In this document: piece by piece, positions 1-5,588 of the stretch | How positions within the stretch are numbered: position 1 is the first letter of the stretch | Layout: every line of letters starts with the position of its first letter | Translations under genes and position numbers: made by a program | NCBI GenBank assembly: GCA_938045215.1 | Contig: CALINF010000294.1 | Coordinates: 1 to 5,588 of the forward strand | Source of the DNA: an uncultured Halieaceae bacterium | GTDB lineage: Bacteria; Pseudomonadota; Gammaproteobacteria; Pseudomonadales; Halieaceae | Reading direction: 5' to 3' | Length of the DNA: 5,588 nt | The notes under the pieces: model-generated | Seen by the model: only the letters and a program-made list of their open reading frames with translations | Databases searched by the model: none | Told to the model about the DNA's origin: nothing

Positions 1-1
1 T

Positions 2-784
2 GTGGCTAACGTGCGGACAAAACTGGGGAAACTGTTCAATGCTGACGCAATAACTCTGGACAAACTGTTCAGTGGCAAGCGTCAGGCCGTTAAGCGCAAT
101 TGTGATAAAGCTACGGCCCTCAAGTATAAGCAGGCGATGGAGAGCGCCGGCGCGAAGCCAGTCATAACGACCGCGCAGGAAAGCGCGCCCACTACTGCTG
201 CGCCGGCTGCGCAGACCGCCTCGTCGGGCGAAGAGAAGCAGCCGTCGCGCGAGCTGACCAAAGCAGAGCGGATCGCAGCTATCGCTGCAGGGGACGACGG
301 CTCGTCGGCAGGCGCGGGCATTTCTGAAACGGGTCAGAGTGCGGCTTCAAATACAAACAGTCCCGCATTCGATGTCGCCGAGACAGGCGCTGATCTACTC
401 AGACCAGAAGAACGTCAGGTAGTAGAACCCGCCACTGTTGACACAAGCTCGATTGAACTGACCGCCACCGGCACCCGGCTCTCTGACGAATCATTACCGC
501 CACCTTCCGCCCCGGACACCAGCCATCTGAGCATGGGTTCCGTTGGCGAGGCTATACCTAATCTGCCCGGCAGCCACGACGCAGAACCTCCCGACATCAG
601 TGGCATCGACCTGGCCCCCTCGGGTACCGACTTCAGCGATTGCGCGCCCGATGATCCTGAACCTCTCGATCTTGATCTCTCCGGGATTGATCTGGCACCC
701 GACGGTGCTGACCTGCTGGAAGATCAGTATCGCAAGAAGACCAACGCGGTCGCGCCCACTACCGATCACCTGTCCCTGGAATAG
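2..784 (+). CDS. Acidic repeat-containing protein of unknown function, 5' end cut by the window edge
   Basis: I do not recognise a named family with a known function. Residue numbers count the GTG at position 2 as 1. Residues 1-55 form a compact charged module with the pattern LxxLFxxD, LFSGK, VKR, TALKYKQA and ESAGA. It resembles an N-terminal module I recall from gammaproteobacterial hypothetical and RDD-linked proteins. In that pattern the GTG codon fits an internal valine and more sequence is expected before it, so the true start probably lies upstream. Residues 56-118 are Ala/Thr/Ser-rich low complexity, probably a linker. Residues 119-260 hold about six degenerate 25-28-residue repeats built on S-G-I-D-L-A-P-x-G-x-D. 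There is no signal peptide in the visible part and no membrane segment; the protein is acidic and probably cytoplasmic. The stop is nine bases before the RDD gene's ATG, which suggests one transcription unit. That it is a real gene is well supported; its role is unknown. Confidence 0.8.
   Translation: MANVRTKLGKLFNADAITLDKLFSGKRQAVKRNCDKATALKYKQAMESAGAKPVITTAQESAPTTAAPAAQTASSGEEKQPSRELTKAERIAAIAAGDDGSSAGAGISETGQSAASNTNSPAFDVAETGADLLRPEERQVVEPATVDTSSIELTATGTRLSDESLPPPSAPDTSHLSMGSVGEAIPNLPGSHDAEPPDISGIDLAPSGTDFSDCAPDDPEPLDLDLSGIDLAPDGADLLEDQYRKKTNAVAPTTDHLSLE
356..781 (+). repeat. Six degenerate protein-level repeats of 25-28 residues in the acidic protein
   Basis: Using the codon equivalent to the first Asp of D-x-S-G-I-D-L-A-P as anchor, copies begin near residues 119, 147, 172, 198, 225 and 253 (the last truncated by the stop). 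The recurring core is [S/T]-x-[I/L/F]-[D/S/E]-[L/V/M]-x-x-x-G-[A/T/E]-[D/R], often followed by L-L and an acidic patch. Copies 4 and 5 share ten of fourteen core residues, yet six of those ten use different codons (for example Ser as AGT against TCC). The duplication is therefore old and kept at protein level, not a recent slippage repeat. Confidence 0.7.
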
Positions 785-793
785 CGCTCTTTG

Positions 794-1300
794 ATGAATC
801 AGTATGTTCACCCAGCCCTGCCCAGGCGGCTTATCGCCATGCTCTACGACACGCTGCTGGTATTGCCTTTGATCATGTTGAGCGTAGCAATATCACTAGG
901 TCTTTATGGCGCCCTGCTGAAGCTGACAGGGGGCTTGAACGACACCCTATCTCTGCACCCTTACCTTGTACGCAGCATCGCATTGCTAACCTGTGTGGGA
1001 TTCTTCAGTGCCTTCTGGCTGAAGAGCGGACAAACGTTGGGGATGCAGGCATGGCGCATCAAGCTTGTTCGCACCAGTGATGGCGAGACGGCCACTGCCA
1101 GACAAGCAATGTTGCGATGCGTTGGCGCTCTACTGTCTGCTGCCTGTATTGGCCTTGGTTATTTGTGGTGCCTGGTCGATCGTAATCACCGCTGCTGGCA
1201 CGATTATTTGTCGGGGACAGAGCTCATCCTTTTGCCCAAGCCAGAAAAGAAAGAGGCGCGCGAACGCGGCGACGGCAGCGATCAACAAACCCCAAAGTGA
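794..1300 (+). CDS. RDD family inner-membrane protein
   Basis: Small polytopic membrane protein of 168 residues. Three hydrophobic segments are visible at about residues 20-42, 57-76 and 105-126. The family-defining residues are present: Arg11/Arg12 with Asp19 in the first segment (RRLIAMLYD), and the second conserved Asp at 137 in the W-H-D-x-x-S-G-T motif. The family motif GQTLGMQAWRIKLV lies at residues 79-92. The C-terminal tail from residue 149 is charged and probably cytoplasmic. I chose the ATG at 794 over the TTG immediately before it; only a weak GGA (778-780) serves as ribosome binding site, so coupling to the upstream gene is plausible. RDD proteins are mostly uncharacterised; some have been proposed to act in ion transport, but nothing here assigns a substrate. 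It converges on lptG. Confidence 0.88.
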   Translation: MNQYVHPALPRRLIAMLYDTLLVLPLIMLSVAISLGLYGALLKLTGGLNDTLSLHPYLVRSIALLTCVGFFSAFWLKSGQTLGMQAWRIKLVRTSDGETATARQAMLRCVGALLSAACIGLGYLWCLVDRNHRCWHDYLSGTELILLPKPEKKEARERGDGSDQQTPK

Positions 1301-1316
1301 TTGCCACCAACAGTGA

Positions 1317-2378
1317 CTAACGCGCTCGGGACAGCAGCGCAGCTCCTATCAGCAGGCAGAGCAGGATCGGCACGAGGGCCGCGTAGAGCGGCGAGAACCC
1401 AAATACCAAGCTCGCGGGACCCAGCAGATCCTGGCTGGTACGAAAAGCAATGCCAACGATAACACCGGCAAATATTCGCAAGCCCATAGTGCCATCACGC
1501 AGCGGCCCGAATATGAAGGAAATAGCCACCAGAACCAGCCCCGCAATAGCCAGTGGTTGTAGAATTTTGCGCCACATTGCGAGCTCAAAATCATCGGCGT
1601 TGAGCCCCTGTTGCATCAGATAGCGGCTGTAGCGATAGAGGTCAGCCAGTGGCAATTTGTCAGGGGAGACCACCTCCATCGTCAGCAGTTGCGGCGTAAT
1701 ATTGGTATCCCAGCGCAATGAGTCAAGTGACGAACGGCGGGTTTCCCAGCTGGTGAAATCTGTTTTATTCACCGTCTCGAGACGCCAGTGGTCTCCCTGA
1801 TACACTGCGCTGCGAGCACCCAGAGCGCTGACCAGACGCTGGGCATTGTCAAACTGCAGCAAGGTGACGCCATACACTACGCCATCGGCTTCGAGGGCGT
1901 TAAAATGCAAAAAGGTATTGGCTTCTCGTTGCCAGATACCATAGCGACCTGCAACACCCTGCCCCGGATTCTGGGCGATCGCCCTTCCACTTTGCGCCAA
2001 CTGTTCAAACCTTGGCGCGACAATCTCACCGATCAGGACGCCGGCGGCCGCAACCACCAACGTCGGTTTCATCACAACCCACACTAACCTGCCGATGGAC
2101 ACACCCGCACTACGCATAACAACCAGTTCACTGGTAGACGCCAGCTGACCCAAGCCGATGAGGCAACCTACCAGGGCCGCGAAGGGAATAAACTCGTAGA
2201 CCCTGCCAGGCAGGGTTTGCAGCACATACCAACACACGTCGAGAAAACTATAGGATTGAGAGATGCTGTCGGACTCGTCGATAAATGCCGCAACGGCATC
2301 CAGACCCACCAGGATGAGTAGAACCATCAGTATTGCGTTGAGGACAGCACCGCCTACGTAACGGTCAAGCCGGAACAC
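1317..2378 (-). CDS. lptG: LptG, LPS export ABC transporter permease subunit
   Basis: Transmembrane subunit of LptB2FG, which extracts lipopolysaccharide from the outer leaflet of the inner membrane and passes it to the LptC-LptA bridge. The 353-residue length is close to E. coli LptG (360). The N-terminus FRLDRYVGG matches the family's (L)DRYI start. Membrane segments lie at about residues 10-33, 62-80, 97-118, 273-290, 300-318 and 328-350, with the periplasmic beta-jellyroll between about 130 and 255. The coupling helix S-E-L-V-V-M (83-88), which contacts the LptB ATPase, is followed by the SGxS-like AGVS. The segments FIFGPLR (288-294) and LLGPASLVFGFSPL (318-331) are characteristic of LptG. 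The frame is open to an ATG at 2423, but that codon has no ribosome binding site and would add 15 atypical residues. The GTG at 2378 has a strong AGGGGG seven bases upstream and gives the expected N-terminus. It overlaps lptF by 14 bases. Confidence 0.96.
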   Translation of the reverse strand: MFRLDRYVGGAVLNAILMVLLILVGLDAVAAFIDESDSISQSYSFLDVCWYVLQTLPGRVYEFIPFAALVGCLIGLGQLASTSELVVMRSAGVSIGRLVWVVMKPTLVVAAAGVLIGEIVAPRFEQLAQSGRAIAQNPGQGVAGRYGIWQREANTFLHFNALEADGVVYGVTLLQFDNAQRLVSALGARSAVYQGDHWRLETVNKTDFTSWETRRSSLDSLRWDTNITPQLLTMEVVSPDKLPLADLYRYSRYLMQQGLNADDFELAMWRKILQPLAIAGLVLVAISFIFGPLRDGTMGLRIFAGVIVGIAFRTSQDLLGPASLVFGFSPLYAALVPILLCLLIGAALLSRAR

Positions 2379-3480
2379 GCGACAGCCCCCTGCGCAACCA
2401 CCAAACCCGTACCCTGGACCCATAGAGTAGAGACATAGCGAGGGTGAAAAACAGGGTATGAATTAATACGAACCTGAGTGACGCCCAACTGACACCTTCT
2501 TCTACAGCACTGCGGGCGTTGGCCAGTAACATCAAATAGGCCAGGTAAATGAGAAACGCCGGAGCCATCATCAGATAGCGGCCACGTCGATGATCAGTCC
2601 TGCTCAGGCAAAGAGCGATGATAGCAATCACAGGCACCATCAGAGGTAGTGACAGGCGCCAATAGATCGCGGCGCGATCTTCCGCTGTATCCGAACGTAG
2701 TAACTGCATCGTCGAGCGTCCATCAACGGGTGCAGCTGTGCGCACTCCACCTTCGGGCTCAGGTATCAGTTCTCCGAAACGCTCGAAGCTTACGACTTCA
2801 TAGTCCAGCTGACCCGGCATGCCAACATAGCGATAACCCTGGCGTAACTCCAGGTAGCGCGCACCGGTGTCGCGGTCGAACAGAACCTCGCCCTCCCGCG
2901 CCACTGTAAGGACCATGCGCGGGCGATCACCCTCCGGATCGGCCTTCTGGGAGAGAAAAACCGATTGCATAACGCCACTTTGGGGGTCGATAGACTGAGC
3001 ATAACTAACCACATTACTGGCTCTGCGTGTCTGAAAGCGGCCCGACACCAACCACTGCAGCCCCTGCGACGAGCTCGGATCATTCAGCAGTGCAGCGGAT
3101 CGCGCCGCGCCAAGCGGTGTAACTATCAGGCTCAATATAGCGACAAGCAACATCACAAGGGCGGCAGATACCAGAGTATAGCCAGCAAGACGCGAAGGAC
3201 TGACCCCGGTTGCAGCCAGCACGACCATCTCGCTCTGGGCGTACAGGCGACCATACGACATTAAAATACCAATGAAGAGGCCCAAAGGGATGATCAGCTC
3301 GAGGAATCCAGGCAGGCGATACAGCATGATAGGCAGTAGAATATCTGCCGCCAGATCGCCGACAGCGGCTTCTGCGAGATACTTTACGAAACGACCACTG
3401 ACAATAATGACCAGCAGCACAAAGCTTACGGCCACCGCATGGATCAGAATGTCTTTGGTTAAGTAACGAAGAATTCTCAT
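2365..3480 (-). CDS. lptF: LptF, LPS export ABC transporter permease subunit
   Basis: Partner of LptG in the LptB2FG lipopolysaccharide exporter of the inner membrane. The protein has 371 residues (E. coli LptF 366) and aligns over its length: N-terminal MRILRYLTKDIL, membrane segments at about 12-29, 48-76, 101-120, 272-293, 301-320 and 335-354, and a periplasmic beta-jellyroll at about 125-260. The coupling helix toward LptB, S-E-M-V-V-L at 83-88, carries Glu84, the same position as the conserved Glu84 of E. coli LptF, followed by the family's TGVS. The second half has the expected W-R-L-S-L-P (274-279) and R-R-G-R-Y-L-M-M-A-P-A (298-307 region). The ATG at 3480 gives the canonical N-terminus, although its ribosome binding site is weak. 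It is the first gene of a two-gene unit with lptG and is divergent from pepA with a 97-base gap. Confidence 0.97.
   Translation of the reverse strand: MRILRYLTKDILIHAVAVSFVLLVIIVSGRFVKYLAEAAVGDLAADILLPIMLYRLPGFLELIIPLGLFIGILMSYGRLYAQSEMVVLAATGVSPSRLAGYTLVSAALVMLLVAILSLIVTPLGAARSAALLNDPSSSQGLQWLVSGRFQTRRASNVVSYAQSIDPQSGVMQSVFLSQKADPEGDRPRMVLTVAREGEVLFDRDTGARYLELRQGYRYVGMPGQLDYEVVSFERFGELIPEPEGGVRTAAPVDGRSTMQLLRSDTAEDRAAIYWRLSLPLMVPVIAIIALCLSRTDHRRGRYLMMAPAFLIYLAYLMLLANARSAVEEGVSWASLRFVLIHTLFFTLAMSLLYGSRVRVWWLRRGLSRVPA
2386..2391 (-). promoter_or_regulatory. Ribosome binding site that sets the lptG GTG start
   Basis: On the minus strand this reads AGGGGG, seven bases before the GTG at 2378. 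It lies inside the 3' end of lptF. It is the only good Shine-Dalgarno match near the possible lptG starts and is the main reason for preferring GTG over the ATG at 2423. Confidence 0.7.
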
Positions 3481-3537
3481 TCTGACCGGTATTTAGCACG
3501 ATCCATTGCGGTTGATGGTTTAGTTCGAACCCAACAC

Positions 3538-3568
3538 ATCATACACTACAGCCCTGACTTACAGTGAA
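3538..3568 (-). promoter_or_regulatory. Possible sigma-70 promoter for lptF-lptG
   Basis: On the minus strand a TATGAT box (3538-3543, five of six consensus bases) follows TTCACT (3563-3568, four of six) with a 19-base spacer, longer than the ideal 17. Transcription would begin near 3531, leaving a leader of about 50 bases before the lptF ATG. The -35 box overlaps the pepA ribosome binding site. This is the best match I see in the divergent gap, but the long spacer keeps it tentative. Confidence 0.3.
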
Positions 3569-3571
3569 GGA
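3566..3571 (+). promoter_or_regulatory. pepA ribosome binding site
   Basis: GAAGGA lies six bases before the pepA ATG at 3578. It is a good Shine-Dalgarno match at normal spacing and supports that start. Confidence 0.75.
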
Positions 3572-3577
3572 TTTACC

Positions 3578-5074
3578 ATGACCAAGTTGACACTCAACGC
3601 TCGCTCCATAAAAGACCCTGCAACGGCCAAGACTCAGTGCGTCGTTGTTCCAGTTAGCGGCGACGGCAAGCTCAAAGGTATTGCCGCCCAGATCGACAAG
3701 GCTCACGGTGGCGCTATTCGTACCGCACTGGATCTCGGCGACTTTTCAGGTAAACGCGGGCAAACCCAGTTCCTCATGGGCAGCGGTGCTGCTCAACGGG
3801 TGCTGCTGGTAGGTTGCGCCAGCAAGAGCAAGAAAGGATTTGCACGTGATGACGCCAGAGAGCTCGCGACCAGCATCAGCAAGACACTACCGAACAGTCG
3901 ATCGAAGGACGCTCTGGTACTGCTTGGAGACCTGGACATCAACAAGCAGGACACGCGCTGGTTGCTGACTTATCTGGCACGGTCGCTCGTCACCGCCCGT
4001 TATCGATACACGGCCACTGTATCCAAGCCAAAGGATCCCAGCCAACTGTCCCGGTTGGTGGTTGACCCTGGCAAAAGCCTGGGAACTGCCGCAGCCAACA
4101 CCGCGCTTACCGAGGGCAAGAATACTGGTGAGGGTGTCAACCTGGCACGCAATCTCGCCAACCTGCCCGGGAATATTTGTACACCCAATTACCTCGCTAG
4201 CGAGGCTCGTAAATTGGCTCGCAGTTCGAAAAAGCTCACTACTCGCATACTCGATGAGAAGAAAATGCGCGAGCTTGGAATGGGTTCTTTGCTCTCGGTC
4301 TCGGCGGGCAGCGATGAGCCAGCCCGTCTTATTGTGATGGAGTACAAAGGTGGCAAGACTAAAGATGCGCCTTATGTTCTCGTTGGCAAAGGCATCACGT
4401 TTGATACCGGCGGTATCTCACTTAAGCCCGGCGCGAAAATGGATGAGATGAAATTCGACATGGGCGGCGCTGCCAGCGTGTTTGGCACCATGGCCGCCAT
4501 CACCGCCATGGAAATCTCGCTCAACGTTGTGGCCATTGTCGCGGCGGCAGAAAATATGCCCAGCGGGGGCGCTACCAAGCCGGGCGATGTCGTCACCAGC
4601 ATGTCCGGCAAGACGATCGAGGTTCTCAATACCGATGCTGAAGGACGGCTCGTACTGTGCGACGCGCTAACCTACGCTGAACGTTACAAGCCAGCCGCAG
4701 TGGTCGATATTGCCACGCTCACAGGCGCTTGCGTGGTCGCACTGGGATCCCACGCCTCTGGCCTGTACGCCAACCAGGACGCACTGGCTGAGCAGCTACT
4801 GGCCGCAGGCGTGGAAACCCATGACAGGGCCTGGCGTATGCCACTGTGGGAAGACTATCAGAAGCAGATTGATACGCCGTTTGCGGACATGGCCAATATC
4901 GGCGGTCCCGGAGGCGGCAGTATCACAGCAGCTTGTTTCCTGGCTCGGTTCGCCGAGAAATATGATTGGGCCCACCTGGATATCGCAGGCTCTGCCTGGG
5001 ACAGCGCTCCCAAAGGTGCTACTGGAAGGCCGGTTTCACTGTTAACACAATACTTGCTGGACCGTATAGGCTAA
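3578..5074 (+). CDS. pepA: Leucyl aminopeptidase PepA (M17 family)
   Basis: Cytosolic, two-metal (Zn/Mn type) aminopeptidase that removes N-terminal residues, preferentially leucine, from peptides; M17 enzymes form hexamers. The protein has 498 residues (E. coli PepA 503). The N-terminal macro-like domain spans roughly 1-170 and the catalytic domain follows. All expected active-site residues are visible, shifted by one relative to E. coli: Lys271 and Asp276 in VGKGITFDTGG, catalytic Lys283 in SLKP, Asp294 in KFDMGGAA, and Asp353, Glu355 and catalytic Arg357 in the M17 signature NTDAEGRL (351-358). The loop GGPGGGSITAACFL (442-455) is also typical. In E. coli PepA additionally binds DNA (Xer recombination at cer, carAB control); whether this homologue does cannot be read from sequence alone. 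It is the first gene of a pepA-holC unit, with a good ribosome binding site. Confidence 0.98.
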   Translation: MTKLTLNARSIKDPATAKTQCVVVPVSGDGKLKGIAAQIDKAHGGAIRTALDLGDFSGKRGQTQFLMGSGAAQRVLLVGCASKSKKGFARDDARELATSISKTLPNSRSKDALVLLGDLDINKQDTRWLLTYLARSLVTARYRYTATVSKPKDPSQLSRLVVDPGKSLGTAAANTALTEGKNTGEGVNLARNLANLPGNICTPNYLASEARKLARSSKKLTTRILDEKKMRELGMGSLLSVSAGSDEPARLIVMEYKGGKTKDAPYVLVGKGITFDTGGISLKPGAKMDEMKFDMGGAASVFGTMAAITAMEISLNVVAIVAAAENMPSGGATKPGDVVTSMSGKTIEVLNTDAEGRLVLCDALTYAERYKPAAVVDIATLTGACVVALGSHASGLYANQDALAEQLLAAGVETHDRAWRMPLWEDYQKQIDTPFADMANIGGPGGGSITAACFLARFAEKYDWAHLDIAGSAWDSAPKGATGRPVSLLTQYLLDRIG

Positions 5075-5080
5075 GTACCG

Positions 5081-5500
5081 GTGACCCGAGTTGGTTTCTA
5101 TGTTGTTCAGGCGGCGCAGCCAGGGGAGCGTCTTCACGTCGCTGCCCGCCTGGCCGACAAGGCTTTCGCTCAGGGTCATCGCATCTACGTCAACGCGACA
5201 GACAGAGAGCAAGCCCTGCAGCTGGATGAGTTATTGTGGAGCTTTCGTCCTGCCAGCTTTCTACCTCATGACCTCATCGATGAGCGTGACGATGCGCCAA
5301 TCACCGTGGGTTGGGGGCAGGAACCCGATGATCACAATGACCTGCTGATCAATCTTCAGCTGGAGATCCCGCGCTTCTTCAGCCGCTTCAATCGTGTCTG
5401 CGAGGTTGTTACGCAGGATCCCGATAGCCTGAAGGCACTGCGCGCCTCCTGGTCGTTCTACCGTGAGCGTGGTTACGCATTGGAAAAGCACGACCTTTGA
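5081..5500 (+). CDS. holC: DNA polymerase III chi subunit HolC
   Basis: Accessory subunit of the replicative polymerase clamp loader. In E. coli chi pairs with psi (HolD) and binds the C-terminal tail of single-stranded DNA-binding protein. The 139 residues (E. coli chi 147) carry the family landmarks: FYVVQ at the N-terminus, LDELLW (48-53), SFLPHDL (59-65), PITVGW (73-78), DLLINL (87-92) and the C-terminal DSLKAL (115-120) followed by FYRERGY (126-132). The last region corresponds to the part of E. coli chi implicated in SSB contact. The start is GTG with no clear Shine-Dalgarno sequence. It sits six bases after the pepA TAA and in the same frame, so translation probably depends on ribosomes finishing pepA. 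Position between pepA and valS matches the locus in other gammaproteobacteria. Confidence 0.95.
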   Translation: MTRVGFYVVQAAQPGERLHVAARLADKAFAQGHRIYVNATDREQALQLDELLWSFRPASFLPHDLIDERDDAPITVGWGQEPDDHNDLLINLQLEIPRFFSRFNRVCEVVTQDPDSLKALRASWSFYRERGYALEKHDL

Positions 5501-5510
5501 GGCGTATAAT
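5480..5510 (+). promoter_or_regulatory. Probable sigma-70 promoter for valS
   Basis: A perfect TATAAT lies at 5505-5510, just after the holC stop. A candidate -35, TTGGAA (5480-5485, four of six), is inside the holC 3' end with a 19-base spacer; shifted by one base it is TGGAAA with an 18-base spacer. The bases after the -10 (CGCCGCC, 5511-5517) form a GC-rich discriminator. Transcription would begin near 5517, giving a leader of about 50 bases before the valS ATG. The -10 is strong and the -35 is weak. Confidence 0.5.
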
Positions 5511-5511
5511 C

Positions 5512-5526
5512 GCCGCCTTTTGCGGC
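5512..5526 (+). other. Short hairpin in the holC-valS gap
   Basis: GCCGC (5512-5516) pairs with GCGGC (5522-5526) around a CTTTT loop. The stem is only five base pairs and has no U-tract after it, so it is not a convincing terminator. It falls across the predicted valS start of transcription, so most valS mRNAs would carry only its 3' arm. A functional role is doubtful. Confidence 0.25.
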
Positions 5527-5566
5527 TCTACACTCACAACACACATCGCTTCGGATACACGCCCTC

Positions 5567-5588
5567 ATGGACAAGACCTTCCAGCCTG
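5567..5588 (+). CDS. valS: Valyl-tRNA synthetase, first seven codons (continues past the window)
   Basis: The ATG at 5567 opens M-D-K-T-F-Q-P, which matches the usual ValS N-terminus (E. coli begins M-E-K-T-Y-N-P). The position directly after pepA-holC is where valS lies in E. coli and Pseudomonas. ValS charges tRNA-Val with valine in the cytosol. Only a weak GGA (5553-5555) precedes the start, so the ribosome binding site is poor. The call rests on seven residues plus gene order. Confidence 0.85.

Noticed and set aside
653..767. Cluster of six GATC sites in about 115 bases, resembling a Dam-methylation or SeqA-type cluster
   Set aside because: Most arise from Asp-Leu/Asp-Gln/Asp-His codon pairs and similar words in the acidic repeats, so protein composition explains them.
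791..793. TTG as the start codon of the RDD gene
   Set aside because: An ATG follows directly in frame and is the more usual start; the TTG would add only one residue.
1788..2087. Open frame on the plus strand opposite lptG, and similar frames opposite other genes
   Set aside because: They lie antisense to clearly conserved coding regions, have no recognisable domains or ribosome binding sites, and read as shadow frames.
3512..3517. TTGATG as a -35 box for pepA
   Set aside because: No acceptable -10 lies 16-18 bases downstream; the nearest candidate, TACACT, is 24 bases away.
3524..3532. GTTCGAACC-like stretch resembling a tRNA T-arm between lptF and pepA
   Set aside because: No acceptor stem, D-arm or anticodon arm can be built around it in the 97-base gap.
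5501..5526. Intrinsic terminator after holC
   Set aside because: The possible stems (GGCG/CGCC and GCCGC/GCGGC) are four to five base pairs, exclude each other, and the second has no T-run behind it. The TATAAT there is better read as a -10 box.
5545..5556. UUCG-tetraloop hairpin in the valS leader
   Set aside because: The C(UUCG)G core is present but the next pair is a G-A mismatch and no stem extends, so it would not be stable.

Overview
This is a conserved housekeeping locus of a gammaproteobacterium. The evidence is the divergent arrangement lptF-lptG against pepA-holC-valS, which is the order known from Escherichia coli and Pseudomonas, and the presence of holC, a clamp-loader subunit typical of beta/gammaproteobacteria. 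GC content is moderate, with no sign of recent transfer. A marine Cellvibrionales/Halieaceae-like source would fit but cannot be shown from this window.

Left part (positions 1 to 1300, + strand): the 3' portion of a gene for an acidic, repeat-bearing cytoplasmic protein of unknown function, cut by the window edge, followed closely by a small RDD-family inner-membrane protein. The two probably form one transcription unit. They converge on lptG with a 16-base gap.

Middle (1317 to 3480, - strand): lptF then lptG, the two transmembrane subunits of the LptB2FG ABC transporter that extracts lipopolysaccharide from the inner membrane and drives it toward the outer membrane. The genes overlap by 14 bases if lptG starts at its best-supported GTG.

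Right part (3578 to 5588, + strand): pepA (leucyl aminopeptidase with all catalytic and metal-binding residues intact), holC (DNA polymerase III chi subunit) and the first codons of valS (valyl-tRNA synthetase), which runs off the window. A consensus TATAAT box right after the holC stop suggests that valS has its own promoter.

No mobile element, CRISPR array, tRNA/rRNA gene or defence system is visible, and I found no undescribed system. The least explained item is the repeat protein at the left edge and its pairing with the RDD membrane protein beside the LPS exporter genes. The remaining findings are regulatory details.
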